Shown one piece after another: positions 47,216 to 55,807 of a stretch of 64,000 bases of DNA (position 1 is its first letter; each line of letters starts with the position of its first letter). Position numbers and translations under genes: made by a program. The notes under the pieces are model-generated. The model was not told the origin of the DNA and searched no databases. It worked only from the letters and a program-made list of their open reading frames with translations. This DNA is from Gammaproteobacteria bacterium. Lineage in GTDB: Bacteria; Pseudomonadota; Gammaproteobacteria; Pseudomonadales; Pseudohongiellaceae. Location of the stretch: assembly GCA_021773355.1 (NCBI GenBank), contig JAJFKE010000049.1, positions 186,001 through 250,000 of the forward strand. The letters run 5' to 3'.

Positions 47216-48360
47216 TGGTCTTCACCTAAACCTGTGTAGTTTCTATATTCCTGCCAAAGTGCTTCGCGCAGTTCCGGGTCGGGCTCACTCATTGCTGCCT
47301 CGCGTAGCTGCCTGGCTACCACGTCGTCGTCACGGCCGCTGGGAATATCGTCCGGAGGAAGAAAGGTTTCGTTTGGTGGGTTCGAAGCAGCCTGCGGTTG
47401 TGAAGATGCCAACACCGCAGAAGCTGTGGCACCGGGTTCTGGCAAAGTTTGTGGTTGTGCAGAGTTACTTCCGCCGCCACCGCCACCTGCAGCGCCACCT
47501 ATAGCCGATGAGCCCGCCGCATTGCTTTCCGCCTGAGCACGCTCGCGCTCACCCAGAATATAACCATCAAAGGTCTCGTATCCGCGGCGCAACCTCTCAT
47601 CCAATACCTGAGCGCGCTCTGCTGTAGTCATGGCCCCCGTGGGCTGGTTGCCAATGTCTCCCGCGCCGGATCCTGCCTGGCCTCTATCGCCAGCACCACT
47701 TCCACTTAATACACCATCTGGAAGTGTATCAAGACTATAATCCCCACTTCCTTGCCCCAAACCACCACCAGTAGAACTATTTGTCCCACTTCCAGCCTCT
47801 CCTGTAGAGCCGTCTCTGCCGCTAGCAGAGCCAGATTGGTCACCTTCCCCTGGTAAACGAGTCTGAGAACCAGCAGCTTGTCCAGGATTGCCACCCGCGG
47901 TACCGGCGGGGAAGCCGCCTGCTGAACCACTGGCCGGCTGGCTACCTTGCTGTGATGCTTGAGAAGATGAGCCCTGACTTCCCGAAGGCGTTGAGCTATC
48001 CCTTCCCGATTGACCTGGTGCCTGGCCTGCACTGCTTGAGCTGGCCGATTGATTGCCGGAGGAACTAGAGTTGGAACTACTTTGACCCGCCTCCTGGCCG
48101 CTGCTACTGGAAGGAATACTTGGAAAAGATCCTGAGCTACCCTGACTGGAACTACTACTGGGCGAGCTGGAAGATTGGCTGCCTTGGCTGGATGAAGAAC
48201 TACTGGAACTGGAACTACTCTGTGACTGAGAACTACTGGAACTAGATGATGAAGAAGGCATAGATGCCGAGCTACTACTGCTCGAGCTACTGGATTGGCA
48301 GGCAAATAGACCTAAACTAAGAGCCAGCATGGCAGCTAGCCTGAGCGCTGACTTGCTCAT
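47212..48360 (-). CDS. poly-serine/low-complexity lipoprotein
   Basis: About 382 residues from the ATG at 48360 (AGGA 5 nt upstream), which places the lipobox LFAC at residue 21; an ATG further upstream is possible. Right after the Cys come runs of Ser and then Ser/Gly/Gln-rich sequence (about 22-250), followed by a more ordered end: RAQVLDERLRRGYETFDGYILGERERAQAE and REAAMSEPDPELREALWQEY. Poly-Ser linkers are common in Cellvibrio-like bacteria. Such a tail may extend across the periplasm or outside. Function unknown. Confidence 0.72.
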   Translation of the reverse strand: MSKSALRLAAMLALSLGLFACQSSSSSSSSSASMPSSSSSSSSSQSQSSSSSSSSSSSQGSQSSSSPSSSSSQGSSGSFPSIPSSSSGQEAGQSSSNSSSSGNQSASSSSAGQAPGQSGRDSSTPSGSQGSSSQASQQGSQPASGSAGGFPAGTAGGNPGQAAGSQTRLPGEGDQSGSASGRDGSTGEAGSGTNSSTGGGLGQGSGDYSLDTLPDGVLSGSGAGDRGQAGSGAGDIGNQPTGAMTTAERAQVLDERLRRGYETFDGYILGERERAQAESNAAGSSAIGGAAGGGGGGSNSAQPQTLPEPGATASAVLASSQPQAASNPPNETFLPPDDIPSGRDDDVVARQLREAAMSEPDPELREALWQEYRNYTGLGEDQ

Positions 48361-48626
48361 GATATTCCTATGCTGCATGATTCCCATACCTATGTTCCTC
48401 GATTTCAAACTCTGGCTATACTGGCGTAAATTCGATTTTAACGGTTTTTAGCTGCTTTTTATCAACATTAGCCCGCAAAAACAGGGCTCTTACCTAAGAC
48501 ACTGAACTACCCTAAGCTCACCATCTATTAGTAGTGCAAAACGCCTTAACCACGGCTTAACAATCGCCAGCTAAGCCCACTTTTCGCACCGATTATTACT
48601 TCGATGCTACCCCTTAAGTTGTAAAA

Positions 48627-50015
48627 TTAGTACCAATACCGATACCTGAAATAGTTCCCACGTGTTGTTTGCGGCTTACCGTCCACGATCAGAGGCCGGA
48701 ATCTGGATGAGCGTGTCGCTATGCGCAACTTGCTTAACTGGGCCTGATTCGATTCCGTTTCTTCTGAAACGCTCTTCACATTTCTAACCAGTCCGTTTTC
48801 CGTTACATCGAACATCAAATCAGCGTAGTCGTAGTTCAAGGCCTCGGACTCATCCCCAGCCTGATAAAAGGCACTAGGTGTCTCAATAGAAGAGGCGAAG
48901 GACGGTAAGGGAGTAACATTGCCGAATAGGCGCTGTGTTAACTCCGCGCTGTTTTCCTCATCCTGTAGAACCTGCCAAGCTAACTCATAGTTGTCCAAGG
49001 CACCTCGACGCCGTTCAAAGATCAAGTACCAATCAGCTAAGTTAGTAATCGCTTCGGCCAAGGCGTAAGCATCATCGCCTGATTCCATATAGTACTCTAC
49101 GATTTCAAGCAGCGCGCGCTCACCGGTTCGAAACCCCGGAGCCTGTACCCGACGCTGCTCATTCAACTTCTGAGCCAGCATCTGCTGCATATTTCTATAT
49201 TCTGGCCTGTCGATTTCCATCATCAAATCCGGGTGTCTGGAAACCAGATAGGCAGAATTGGCTATATTTTTTAAATAACTCACAAAGCGTTCGTCGCCCT
49301 TGCCAAAATGCACCCCAACCATGCGTGCCGCCGCATTGAACATGATCTGGGCTTCTCGCAACCGAATACCTAACAGCTCGCCATAGCCGATATTAAAGGC
49401 CTGAATATTCCAGGTCGCCATTCTGTCCAACACCGGGATTAGACGAGGGTCATCGACACCAAACGCTTTCTGTTGCACATGGAACAGATAGCGGTTGTAA
49501 ATATCCGCCTGCTCCCAATCACCCAGCGCCATATAGCTTTGTATTAGCTGCTCGACAACGGGAATTTGTTCTAGTGTGTAAAGTCCGGAATTGATGCGAT
49601 TTACATGAATCGCTCTGTCAAACGTCTCTATTGCCGCCAGATGGTCTCCCTGTTGCTGCTGCAGGTCACCCAGAGCTGACAGCTCCTCAACCAAATTCAT
49701 ATCCCAGGCGCCGCCATCCAATTCGATGTCTGAGACGACGGAATTGTATAGCTGGATACTATCGAGACGCCTGTCAAAATCCCTGTCCAATTCAGGGTCT
49801 GGAATCGTCTCTATGGATCGCATGATAGGATCCAGGTTGGATTCAATTGGCACTGGTGTGTCGATATAAAGCAGCGGAGATCGAGACCGATTGCGCTCGC
49901 TAGTATCCGCAACTTGTGCCGAATCCAGCGGCTCTTGAGCGAATACTGAACATGCCGCCAAAAGTCCGATCAGCCCTGTAGGGATAGGTCTGTAAATTAG
50001 AAAACGTGATCTCAT
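48627..50015 (-). CDS. exported TPR protein with TonB_C-like tail
   Basis: 462 residues. Signal sequence ends at LLAACSVFAQ (either a lipobox Cys or a type I cut). TPR-like repeats occupy about 95-400 (ALGDLQQQQGDHLAAIETFDRAI, ADIYNRYLFHVQQKAFG, AITNLADWYLIFERRRGALDNYELA). The last 60 residues (DVTENGLVRNVKSVSEE... RFRPLIVDGKPQ... NYFRYRYWY) read like a TonB C-terminal domain. First gene of the cluster, 266 bp upstream of the poly-Ser gene. Confidence 0.8.
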   Translation of the reverse strand: MRSRFLIYRPIPTGLIGLLAACSVFAQEPLDSAQVADTSERNRSRSPLLYIDTPVPIESNLDPIMRSIETIPDPELDRDFDRRLDSIQLYNSVVSDIELDGGAWDMNLVEELSALGDLQQQQGDHLAAIETFDRAIHVNRINSGLYTLEQIPVVEQLIQSYMALGDWEQADIYNRYLFHVQQKAFGVDDPRLIPVLDRMATWNIQAFNIGYGELLGIRLREAQIMFNAAARMVGVHFGKGDERFVSYLKNIANSAYLVSRHPDLMMEIDRPEYRNMQQMLAQKLNEQRRVQAPGFRTGERALLEIVEYYMESGDDAYALAEAITNLADWYLIFERRRGALDNYELAWQVLQDEENSAELTQRLFGNVTPLPSFASSIETPSAFYQAGDESEALNYDYADLMFDVTENGLVRNVKSVSEETESNQAQLSKLRIATRSSRFRPLIVDGKPQTTRGNYFRYRYWY

Positions 50016-50317
50016 GATAGCGCCGGTTTATGCCTGTTTCCCTAGTCTTTCAATAATAATCAGCTGTTATCGAATCGGCTGCTTCTGTGGACAGTTGGCT
50101 GCGAATAACATCGCTGCAGGCTTCGACCAATCATAGTCCTGATTCGATCCACAAAGCTATTCAGTTATATCACCTGAGAAATTGACCTGTAAATAACCCG
50201 CAAGCAATATTGCTGTGTGTTGAGCCTATATACGGGGGTAAGCGCCAATCCGTTGCCTGCTGGTTAATACTACAAGTTTGAATTAACCGAATTAATAAAC
50301 CAACCTGATCGTCTCGC
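50016..50317. other. intergenic region between hyuA-like gene and the TPR gene
   Basis: 302 bp without a convincing gene. It holds the promoter described next for the minus-strand cluster, a perfect 12-bp palindrome AGCAATATTGCT at 50203-50214, and an inverted repeat GGTTAAT/ATTAACC with a 13-bp loop at 50262-50288, just after the hyuA-like stop. The last lacks a T-run, so it is more likely an operator than a terminator. Confidence 0.5.
50164..50193 (-). promoter_or_regulatory. sigma70-like promoter for the TPR/vWA/ExbB cluster
   Basis: On the minus strand TTTACA (50188-50193), 18 bp, then TGA-TATAAC (-10 at 50164-50169, extended by TG). The -35 matches 5 of 6 consensus bases. It is about 150 bp before the TPR gene start and could drive the whole cluster. 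Confidence 0.45.
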
Positions 50318-52324
50318 CTACTGCTGTTTATTCAGGACTAGATTGCCAAGCTTATCCACATTGACGACCCAATCACGCGCAACAAAAGTTGTCGCAGAGT
50401 ACTCCGTAATAATCGCCGGTCCTTGTACGGCTTCACCCACACGCAGATCAGCGCGCACTAATAATATTGTTTGGCCTGCTTCACCATAGACCTTGGTGTG
50501 CTGAATATTATTGCAGCCGTGAGTACTGATTGATTGCGGTAGATTGAATGAGGGGTTCTGGGTCGACACATCGACTCGAATGGTTAGCAGTTCAACTGCG
50601 CTGCCGTGGCGATAACCGTAACGTTGTTGATGCAGTTGCTGAAAAGCTTCTATTGACTGCGGCAGGGATTGCCAATCGATGTTCAAGGTATAGGATTGTC
50701 CCGCATATCTGAAGTCCGCACTGCGTTTTACCCTAAGACCTGGACCCTCGAGACCCTCGAGACTTAATTGCACCACCCCCTGCTGTTCCAAATCGACAAA
50801 ATGCTGATCTAATGCGGCCTCGTCAATGGACTCAGTTTTATGGTTTAGGGTCTTGGAGAATTGACGTCCTTGATCCGCTACGACCATGCCCAACGCAGAA
50901 AGCACGCCTCCATGAATGGGTACTATGGCGCTGTGCATCCCCATCGCGTCTGCCAACGCACAAACGTGTAAGCCGCCAGCTCCTCCAAAACTTGCCAGGC
51001 TAAAGTCCTTTGGGTCATAGCCTTTATTTACAGAAATCAATCTTATCGCTTTCGCCATATGCTCATTGGCAATATCAATAATTCCCATGGCGGTTTCTTC
51101 AATCGATAGTCCAATCTGTTTCGCTAAGGGCTCAATACTGCCTCTGGCTTTATCGGAGTTAAGAGTCAAATTTCCAGCCAGTGCTGTTTCAGATTGCAGC
51201 CTCCCTAAAACCAGGTTGGCATCGCTGACAGTGGCCTGGGTTCCTCCTCTGTCGTAACAGGCCGGCCCTGGATCAGCCCCGGCAGAGCGTGGTCCGACCT
51301 GCAACATACCGCCTAGGTCTACGTACGCAATCGAGCCACCGCCGGCCCCAATCGTCTCCATGTCCACCATGGGCACGGCAATTGGGTAGCGGGATATCGA
51401 TGATTCGTTACTGGTTCGAATCTTGCCATCCAATAGAGCGACATCTGTAGAGGTACCCCCCATATCGAAACTGATAAATTTTGATTTACCCAGTTGTTGC
51501 GCAAGGTAGGCAATCGCAGTCAGTCCGCCTGCAGGACCGGATAGTAAAAGATTGATAGCAGATTCTGCAGCCATACTAGCCGACATGGTTTCGCCGGTGG
51601 ATTGCATGACCTGTAGCTGAGTGGCGCCCAGTTGCTGTCGCAATTTGTTCAAATAGCTACTGATTACAGGACCAAGTGCCGCGTTTAACCAAGTAGCAAT
51701 TCCCCGTTCATACTCCTTGTATTCAGGTAGTACTTTTGAGGATCGACTTACAAATAAATTCATCCCTGCGTCATGTACAGCCGCCTCTATAGCACGCTCA
51801 AAACTGTCATCGAGAAATGAGAAGAGTAAATTGATGGCCACCGCCTCGGGCTTCAAGGTCCGGATTTCTTTTACCAGTGCTTTCAACTCAGTTGCTGACA
51901 ACGATGTAACAACGGATCCATCGGCCGCCACCCTGCCGCCAGTTTCTAAACAAAGCTCGGCCGCTACTGGAGGTGGAATTTTTGGGGTTTCTAATGCATA
52001 AAGTTGCGGACGGGTCTGTCGGGCAAGCGTTAACAAATCAGCAAAGCCATAATTAGTAATAAATACGGTGCGTGCAAGCCTGCCTTCGAGAACCGCATTA
52101 GTTGCCACGGTACTGCCATGCACGATCTGCAGGCTTCCATCGCTAAGCTGGGATTCCAGCCCCATTGCGGCAATGCCCTGCAATATTGCCTGTTCCGGGG
52201 CTTCTGGAGTCGAGAGGGTTTTATGCACTCGTACGGAAACTGCTGGCTCAAGCTGTACCAGAACAAAATCCGTGAACGTGCCACCGGCATCAATTCCCAA
52301 CAGCATTTGCGTGCTCAAACCCAT
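50318..52324 (-). CDS. hydantoinase/oxoprolinase-type ATPase subunit A
   Basis: About 668 residues from the ATG at 52324. The frame opens at 52384, but that would leave only 24 bp to the divergent mutM start. N-terminal LLGIDAGGTFTDFVLV and TGGRVAADGSVVTSL, middle LLLSGPAGGLTAIAYLA with MGGTSTDVAL, then TIGAGGGSIAYVD and SFGGAGGLHVCALADAMG: HyuA family, ATP-dependent hydrolysis of hydantoin- or oxoproline-type rings. The usual HyuB partner is not adjacent, so the substrate is uncertain. A short repeat (GACCCTCGA twice, near 50743) adds residues LEG-LEG. Confidence 0.85.
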   Translation of the reverse strand: MGLSTQMLLGIDAGGTFTDFVLVQLEPAVSVRVHKTLSTPEAPEQAILQGIAAMGLESQLSDGSLQIVHGSTVATNAVLEGRLARTVFITNYGFADLLTLARQTRPQLYALETPKIPPPVAAELCLETGGRVAADGSVVTSLSATELKALVKEIRTLKPEAVAINLLFSFLDDSFERAIEAAVHDAGMNLFVSRSSKVLPEYKEYERGIATWLNAALGPVISSYLNKLRQQLGATQLQVMQSTGETMSASMAAESAINLLLSGPAGGLTAIAYLAQQLGKSKFISFDMGGTSTDVALLDGKIRTSNESSISRYPIAVPMVDMETIGAGGGSIAYVDLGGMLQVGPRSAGADPGPACYDRGGTQATVSDANLVLGRLQSETALAGNLTLNSDKARGSIEPLAKQIGLSIEETAMGIIDIANEHMAKAIRLISVNKGYDPKDFSLASFGGAGGLHVCALADAMGMHSAIVPIHGGVLSALGMVVADQGRQFSKTLNHKTESIDEAALDQHFVDLEQQGVVQLSLEGLEGPGLRVKRSADFRYAGQSYTLNIDWQSLPQSIEAFQQLHQQRYGYRHGSAVELLTIRVDVSTQNPSFNLPQSISTHGCNNIQHTKVYGEAGQTILLVRADLRVGEAVQGPAIITEYSATTFVARDWVVNVDKLGNLVLNKQQ

Positions 52325-52408
52325 CCCCTGCTTTCTTTCAATTGAGGGAAGGATTATAAAGCAGTCTACAAAGGTCGCTAGCAATCATGTCGGAATTAGG
52401 AGTAAGTA

Positions 52409-53224
52409 TTGCCAGAATTACCTGAGGTTGAAACCACCCGCCGTGGCATACAACCCCATATTGAAAAACGGCGAGTGACTAAGGTAATTCTTAGACGGAA
52501 AAACTTACGTTGGCCAATCACAGCCTCGCTTTGCAAAGACATGCCCGGTCAAACTATCGATTCGGTTTCAAGGCGCGGCAAATACCTGCTACTCGGCACC
52601 AGAAAGGGCACCCTGTTAATCCACTTAGGGATGTCTGGTAGTCTACGAATCGTGAATCAAAGCCGTGCCCCGGGGAAGCATGACCATGTGGACATCGTGT
52701 TCGAAAACAAGAAGGTCTTACGTTATACCGATCCACGCCGATTTGGCTGCATGCTTTGGCAGACAACAAACATACTGCAACACCCCTTGTTAATTTCATT
52801 AGGACCAGAACCCTTAAGCGAAGATTTTGATGTCGAGTATTTGTTCGAAAAGAGTCGAAGGCGTGGCGCGGTTATTAAAACCTTTATCATGGATAGCAAA
52901 ATTGTTGTGGGAGTTGGAAATATCTATGCAAACGAATCGCTTTTTCTGGCTGGTATAAACCCAAAACGCAGTGCCGGTAAAATTTCAAAAGCACGTTATA
53001 CGAAACTAGTGCAATGCATCAAGCAAGTATTACAGGGAGCTATCGACGTTGGAGGGACAACACTGCGAGACTTTACCGATAGTAACGGCGAACCCGGGTA
53101 CTTTTCACAATCGCTGCAGGTTTACGGACGCAAGGATCAACCATGTAATGTTTGTAAACAGAGTTTGAAGGAAATCAGGCAAGGACAGCGCAGTACCGTG
53201 TACTGCCCTAAATGTCAGCGCTAA
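52409..53224 (+). CDS. mutM: formamidopyrimidine-DNA glycosylase
   Basis: Base-excision repair enzyme that removes 8-oxoguanine and formamidopyrimidines. 271 residues with TTG start preceded by AGGAG; the mature N-terminus PELPEVETTRRG provides catalytic Pro and Glu. LIHLGMSGSLRI and NIYANESLF are family marks; the C-terminal zinc finger CNVCKQSL...CPKCQ is present. Divergent from hyuA-like gene, convergent with coaD. Confidence 0.97.
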   Translation: MPELPEVETTRRGIQPHIEKRRVTKVILRRKNLRWPITASLCKDMPGQTIDSVSRRGKYLLLGTRKGTLLIHLGMSGSLRIVNQSRAPGKHDHVDIVFENKKVLRYTDPRRFGCMLWQTTNILQHPLLISLGPEPLSEDFDVEYLFEKSRRRGAVIKTFIMDSKIVVGVGNIYANESLFLAGINPKRSAGKISKARYTKLVQCIKQVLQGAIDVGGTTLRDFTDSNGEPGYFSQSLQVYGRKDQPCNVCKQSLKEIRQGQRSTVYCPKCQR

Positions 53225-53279
53225 TCTATTCACTGGATTCATAATGTTATTTATATTGGTAGAACGATGCGAACTAAAA

Positions 53280-53753
53280 CTATTGTTTTCTCATCGCCTC
53301 AACTACAACTGGATCAACAAATTTGGAAATGTCACCGCCATAAGCTGCGATCTCTCGTACCAGAGTAGAGGATATATAGGAAAGATGCTCGGCGGGTGCA
53401 AGGAATACGGTTTCGATGCTTGGGTCTAGAACCCGATTCATGCCCACTAATTGAAACTCGTATTCAAAATCTGCCACCGTGCGCAAGCCGCGAAGGATGA
53501 TATTTGCATCGCACTCTCTCACAAATTGCGTCAATAAATTATCGAACGACTTAACCTCTACATTGTCTAGATGACTTAACACTTTGTTAGCTAATTCCAT
53601 GCGTTGGCTAAGTGGCAAGGTATTAGATTTCTGCTGATTTTGTCCGACTACCGCAACGATTATTTTGTCAAATAAACCGGCAGCTCGTTCTACTAAATCC
53701 GTATGGCCATTGGTGATGGGATTAAAGGTCCCAGGATAAACGGCAATTTTCAT
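53280..53753 (-). CDS. coaD: phosphopantetheine adenylyltransferase
   Basis: Penultimate step of coenzyme A synthesis. From the ATG at 53753 (GAG upstream; the frame opens 10 codons earlier) it is 157 residues, standard length. [18 protein letters not shown] holds the (T/H)xGH motif; [17 protein letters not shown] and the C-terminal [15 protein letters not shown] are diagnostic. Convergent with mutM. Confidence 0.96.
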   Translation of the reverse strand: MKIAVYPGTFNPITNGHTDLVERAAGLFDKIIVAVVGQNQQKSNTLPLSQRMELANKVLSHLDNVEVKSFDNLLTQFVRECDANIILRGLRTVADFEYEFQLVGMNRVLDPSIETVFLAPAEHLSYISSTLVREIAAYGGDISKFVDPVVVEAMRKQ

Positions 53754-53962
53754 ATCATTCTCGTTTTTATTAGTGCCCTTCATTATATGCCAGCTGATCG
53801 AGTCAATGATCTCGCTTGCCTGCAGTCGTATTCGATATCAAGGCGCACTTTCGCAGGCATAGGTCTAGCTGTCAAGAAGGTGCCGCTAGAGCGCCTTAAG
53901 CCCCTGGGACGCCACCGAGCGGTGATTTGATGTTTGCTCGCAAGACAGCATCTTTGGCGCAA

Positions 53963-54952
53963 TCACGATTTAAGGAAATCCAAAATTCTCTGTTCCAGCC
54001 AGTTTTTTTGACTCGAGGAAATAAATCCCACGTGCCCTCCCTTGTGGGTAAGTTGCAACTGCACCGAGGAAGACATCATCTGCGCTGTGGGTATTGATTT
54101 TATTGGGATAAGTGGGTCATTCCGACTCTGAATCAGAAGCGTATCAGTAGCAATTGATTTTAGGAAGCTGGAGCTGCTGCATTTTTCATAGTAGTCCTGC
54201 GCGCTGAGAAAACCATGTAGGGGTGCAGTAATTTTGTCATCAAACTCCCAAATTGAATTAATGCCAGCTGCAGTTCCTAGTTCCGCAATGTGCTTAGCCT
54301 GGTCCGGCCGGACCTGCTGCAAGTGTTTTTGTTTAGCCTGAAAATCTTTCAACAATCGCCGCACGAAGTATTGACCGTAGATTTGGCTCACTCCTTTTAG
54401 CATGGACCGCGAACAGTATTCCAAACTAAAGGGGGTAGAAACTGCTATCGCTTTTTGAACATTGGGGCGAGACTCTATCTCACCCAGCCATTTTAGTAGC
54501 ACATTGGCACCCAGAGAATAGCCGATAAAAATGAAATCGTGCGCTGGGTATTGCTTGGACACCTTGATAAATACTTCTTCAAGGTCTTCAGAAACACCAG
54601 AATGATAAGCTCTAGCCAGTCGATTCATTTCGCCGCTACAGCCGCGGAAATTCATCGCTACTGAAGCAATATCATTTTCAGCTAAGAGAGATTGCATTGC
54701 CAATATGTAGGACGAACTTGAGCAGCCGCATAGGCCGTGTAACAGGAAAACTATTAATTTATTTTCCGAAGATTCTGGTTTAACCGCCGTAGCCCAGTCG
54801 ATGTCAATATAGTCGCCATCGTCTAACTCAATACGTTGGCGTTTTTGTTCTACCACTTTTGATGGCGAAAGTTTTCTCCAAAGGGTTTGGCTATGCCCTT
54901 CGGGCAACCACCAAGCAGGCAGAAAGTCATTTCCTATAGTGCCAGTTGTCAT
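53963..54952 (-). CDS. YheT-family alpha/beta hydrolase
   Basis: 329 residues. Nucleophile S146 in IGYSLGANVLLKWLGE, oxyanion region LLHGLCGCSSSSY, catalytic His in GGHVGFIS near the end. MNFRGCSGEMNRLARAYHSGVSEDL identifies the YheT family (ABHD1/3-like); natural substrate unknown. 12 bp after rsmD on the same strand. Confidence 0.88.
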   Translation of the reverse strand: MTTGTIGNDFLPAWWLPEGHSQTLWRKLSPSKVVEQKRQRIELDDGDYIDIDWATAVKPESSENKLIVFLLHGLCGCSSSSYILAMQSLLAENDIASVAMNFRGCSGEMNRLARAYHSGVSEDLEEVFIKVSKQYPAHDFIFIGYSLGANVLLKWLGEIESRPNVQKAIAVSTPFSLEYCSRSMLKGVSQIYGQYFVRRLLKDFQAKQKHLQQVRPDQAKHIAELGTAAGINSIWEFDDKITAPLHGFLSAQDYYEKCSSSSFLKSIATDTLLIQSRNDPLIPIKSIPTAQMMSSSVQLQLTHKGGHVGFISSSQKNWLEQRILDFLKS

Positions 54953-54964
54953 TTTATATACTGC

Positions 54965-55552
54965 TCATTGTGCCTGATACAAGCTATAATTGACTGATCC
55001 AGCTTTCTTGCTTTTAAGTTTACGCCAGACAGATGGAATCTTCCCAAACTCGCTTACATCTGCGGTTTCGATATAGACCAGACCGCTCTTTCTCAATAAG
55101 CCCGATGCGTCCAACTTGATACAGGCATCGGCGAGAAACTCTTCGTTGAAAGGAGGATCTAGAAACACCAAGCCGTATCGCGACATCCCTGCCTGCTGTG
55201 CTGCAAGCCAATCAAAGGCATCAGCACAATATAGGGTGCCGCGAGCAATATTGAATCGTTCCAGGTTTCCCCTAATACAGCTAGCTGCGATTCTGTCTTT
55301 TTCCACGAAATCAACCTGCTTCGCACCTCGCGACAGAGCTTCGAACCCTAGAGCACCGCTGCCAGAAAATAGATCCAGACAGGTTTCCCCCTGAATACTG
55401 TCCTGCAGCCAATTGAATAGTGTTTCTCGAATACGATCTGCGGTAGGCCTAAGTCCCTCCACATTTGGAAATTCTAGTTTTCTGCTTCTAAATTCACCAG
55501 CAATAATCCGTACGCTATTACGCTTGCTGCTTGCGGGTTTCTGCATATTCAA
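54965..55552 (-). CDS. rsmD: 16S rRNA (guanine966-N2)-methyltransferase
   Basis: 195 residues. SVRIIAGEFRSRKLEF at the start, PTADRIRETLFNWL, LDLFSGSGALGFEALSRGA as SAM-binding motif I, and the catalytic LDPPF. Divergent from ftsY, as in many gammaproteobacteria. Confidence 0.95.
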   Translation of the reverse strand: MNMQKPASSKRNSVRIIAGEFRSRKLEFPNVEGLRPTADRIRETLFNWLQDSIQGETCLDLFSGSGALGFEALSRGAKQVDFVEKDRIAASCIRGNLERFNIARGTLYCADAFDWLAAQQAGMSRYGLVFLDPPFNEEFLADACIKLDASGLLRKSGLVYIETADVSEFGKIPSVWRKLKSKKAGSVNYSLYQAQ

Positions 55553-55621
55553 TTTTCTGTATGGGCAGTTTAACTTTCCAATTCATGTTCTGCTGAATTC
55601 CTAAGCCTATCACTTCACCGG

Positions 55622-55768
55622 CTACGGAAGACAGGTCGCGAGGCGATTCTGTTTGATCTCCCCCTCAATACCATGCCATTCCCTAAGTCGCCATTTCTTG
55701 TACTTATATCCACTGAGCCACAGTATGGCGCCTGCTACTGCTAGGCCTTTGCCCATCTGTGATAGCAT
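55622..55768 (-). CDS. possible small membrane protein in the rsmD/ftsY gap
   Basis: A frame of about 48 codons from an ATG at 55768 encodes one hydrophobic stretch (GKGLAVAGAILWLSGY) then basic YKKWRLREW. It lies between rsmD and ftsY. The composition resembles a small single-helix membrane protein, but no clear ribosome-binding site or homologue is recognised; it may be noise. Confidence 0.2.
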   Translation of the reverse strand: MLSQMGKGLAVAGAILWLSGYKYKKWRLREWHGIEGEIKQNRLATCLP

Positions 55769-55807
55769 AGCGGCCCTGAATTTAGCAACTAACTGAGTAT
55801 TAACACC

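Noticed and set aside
47706..48305. 199-codon frame antisense-phase within the poly-Ser gene
   Set aside because: Repetitive codons of the Ser-rich gene create open shifted frames; composition (Val, Arg, Pro runs) is a codon artefact.
34886..50015. Zorya-like defence system
   Set aside because: ExbB/MotA-like and TolR-like proteins are shared in principle, but ZorC, the ZorD helicase and the ZorE nuclease are absent and the domains around them differ.
50182..50210. Plus-strand TTGACC...CAATAT promoter-like pair
   Set aside because: It would read antisense into the hyuA-like gene; spacing fits but no transcript partner is visible.
50743..50762. Short repeat in the hyuA-like gene (GACCCTCGA twice)
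   Set aside because: It is a two-copy, 9-bp in-frame repeat with no visible consequence.
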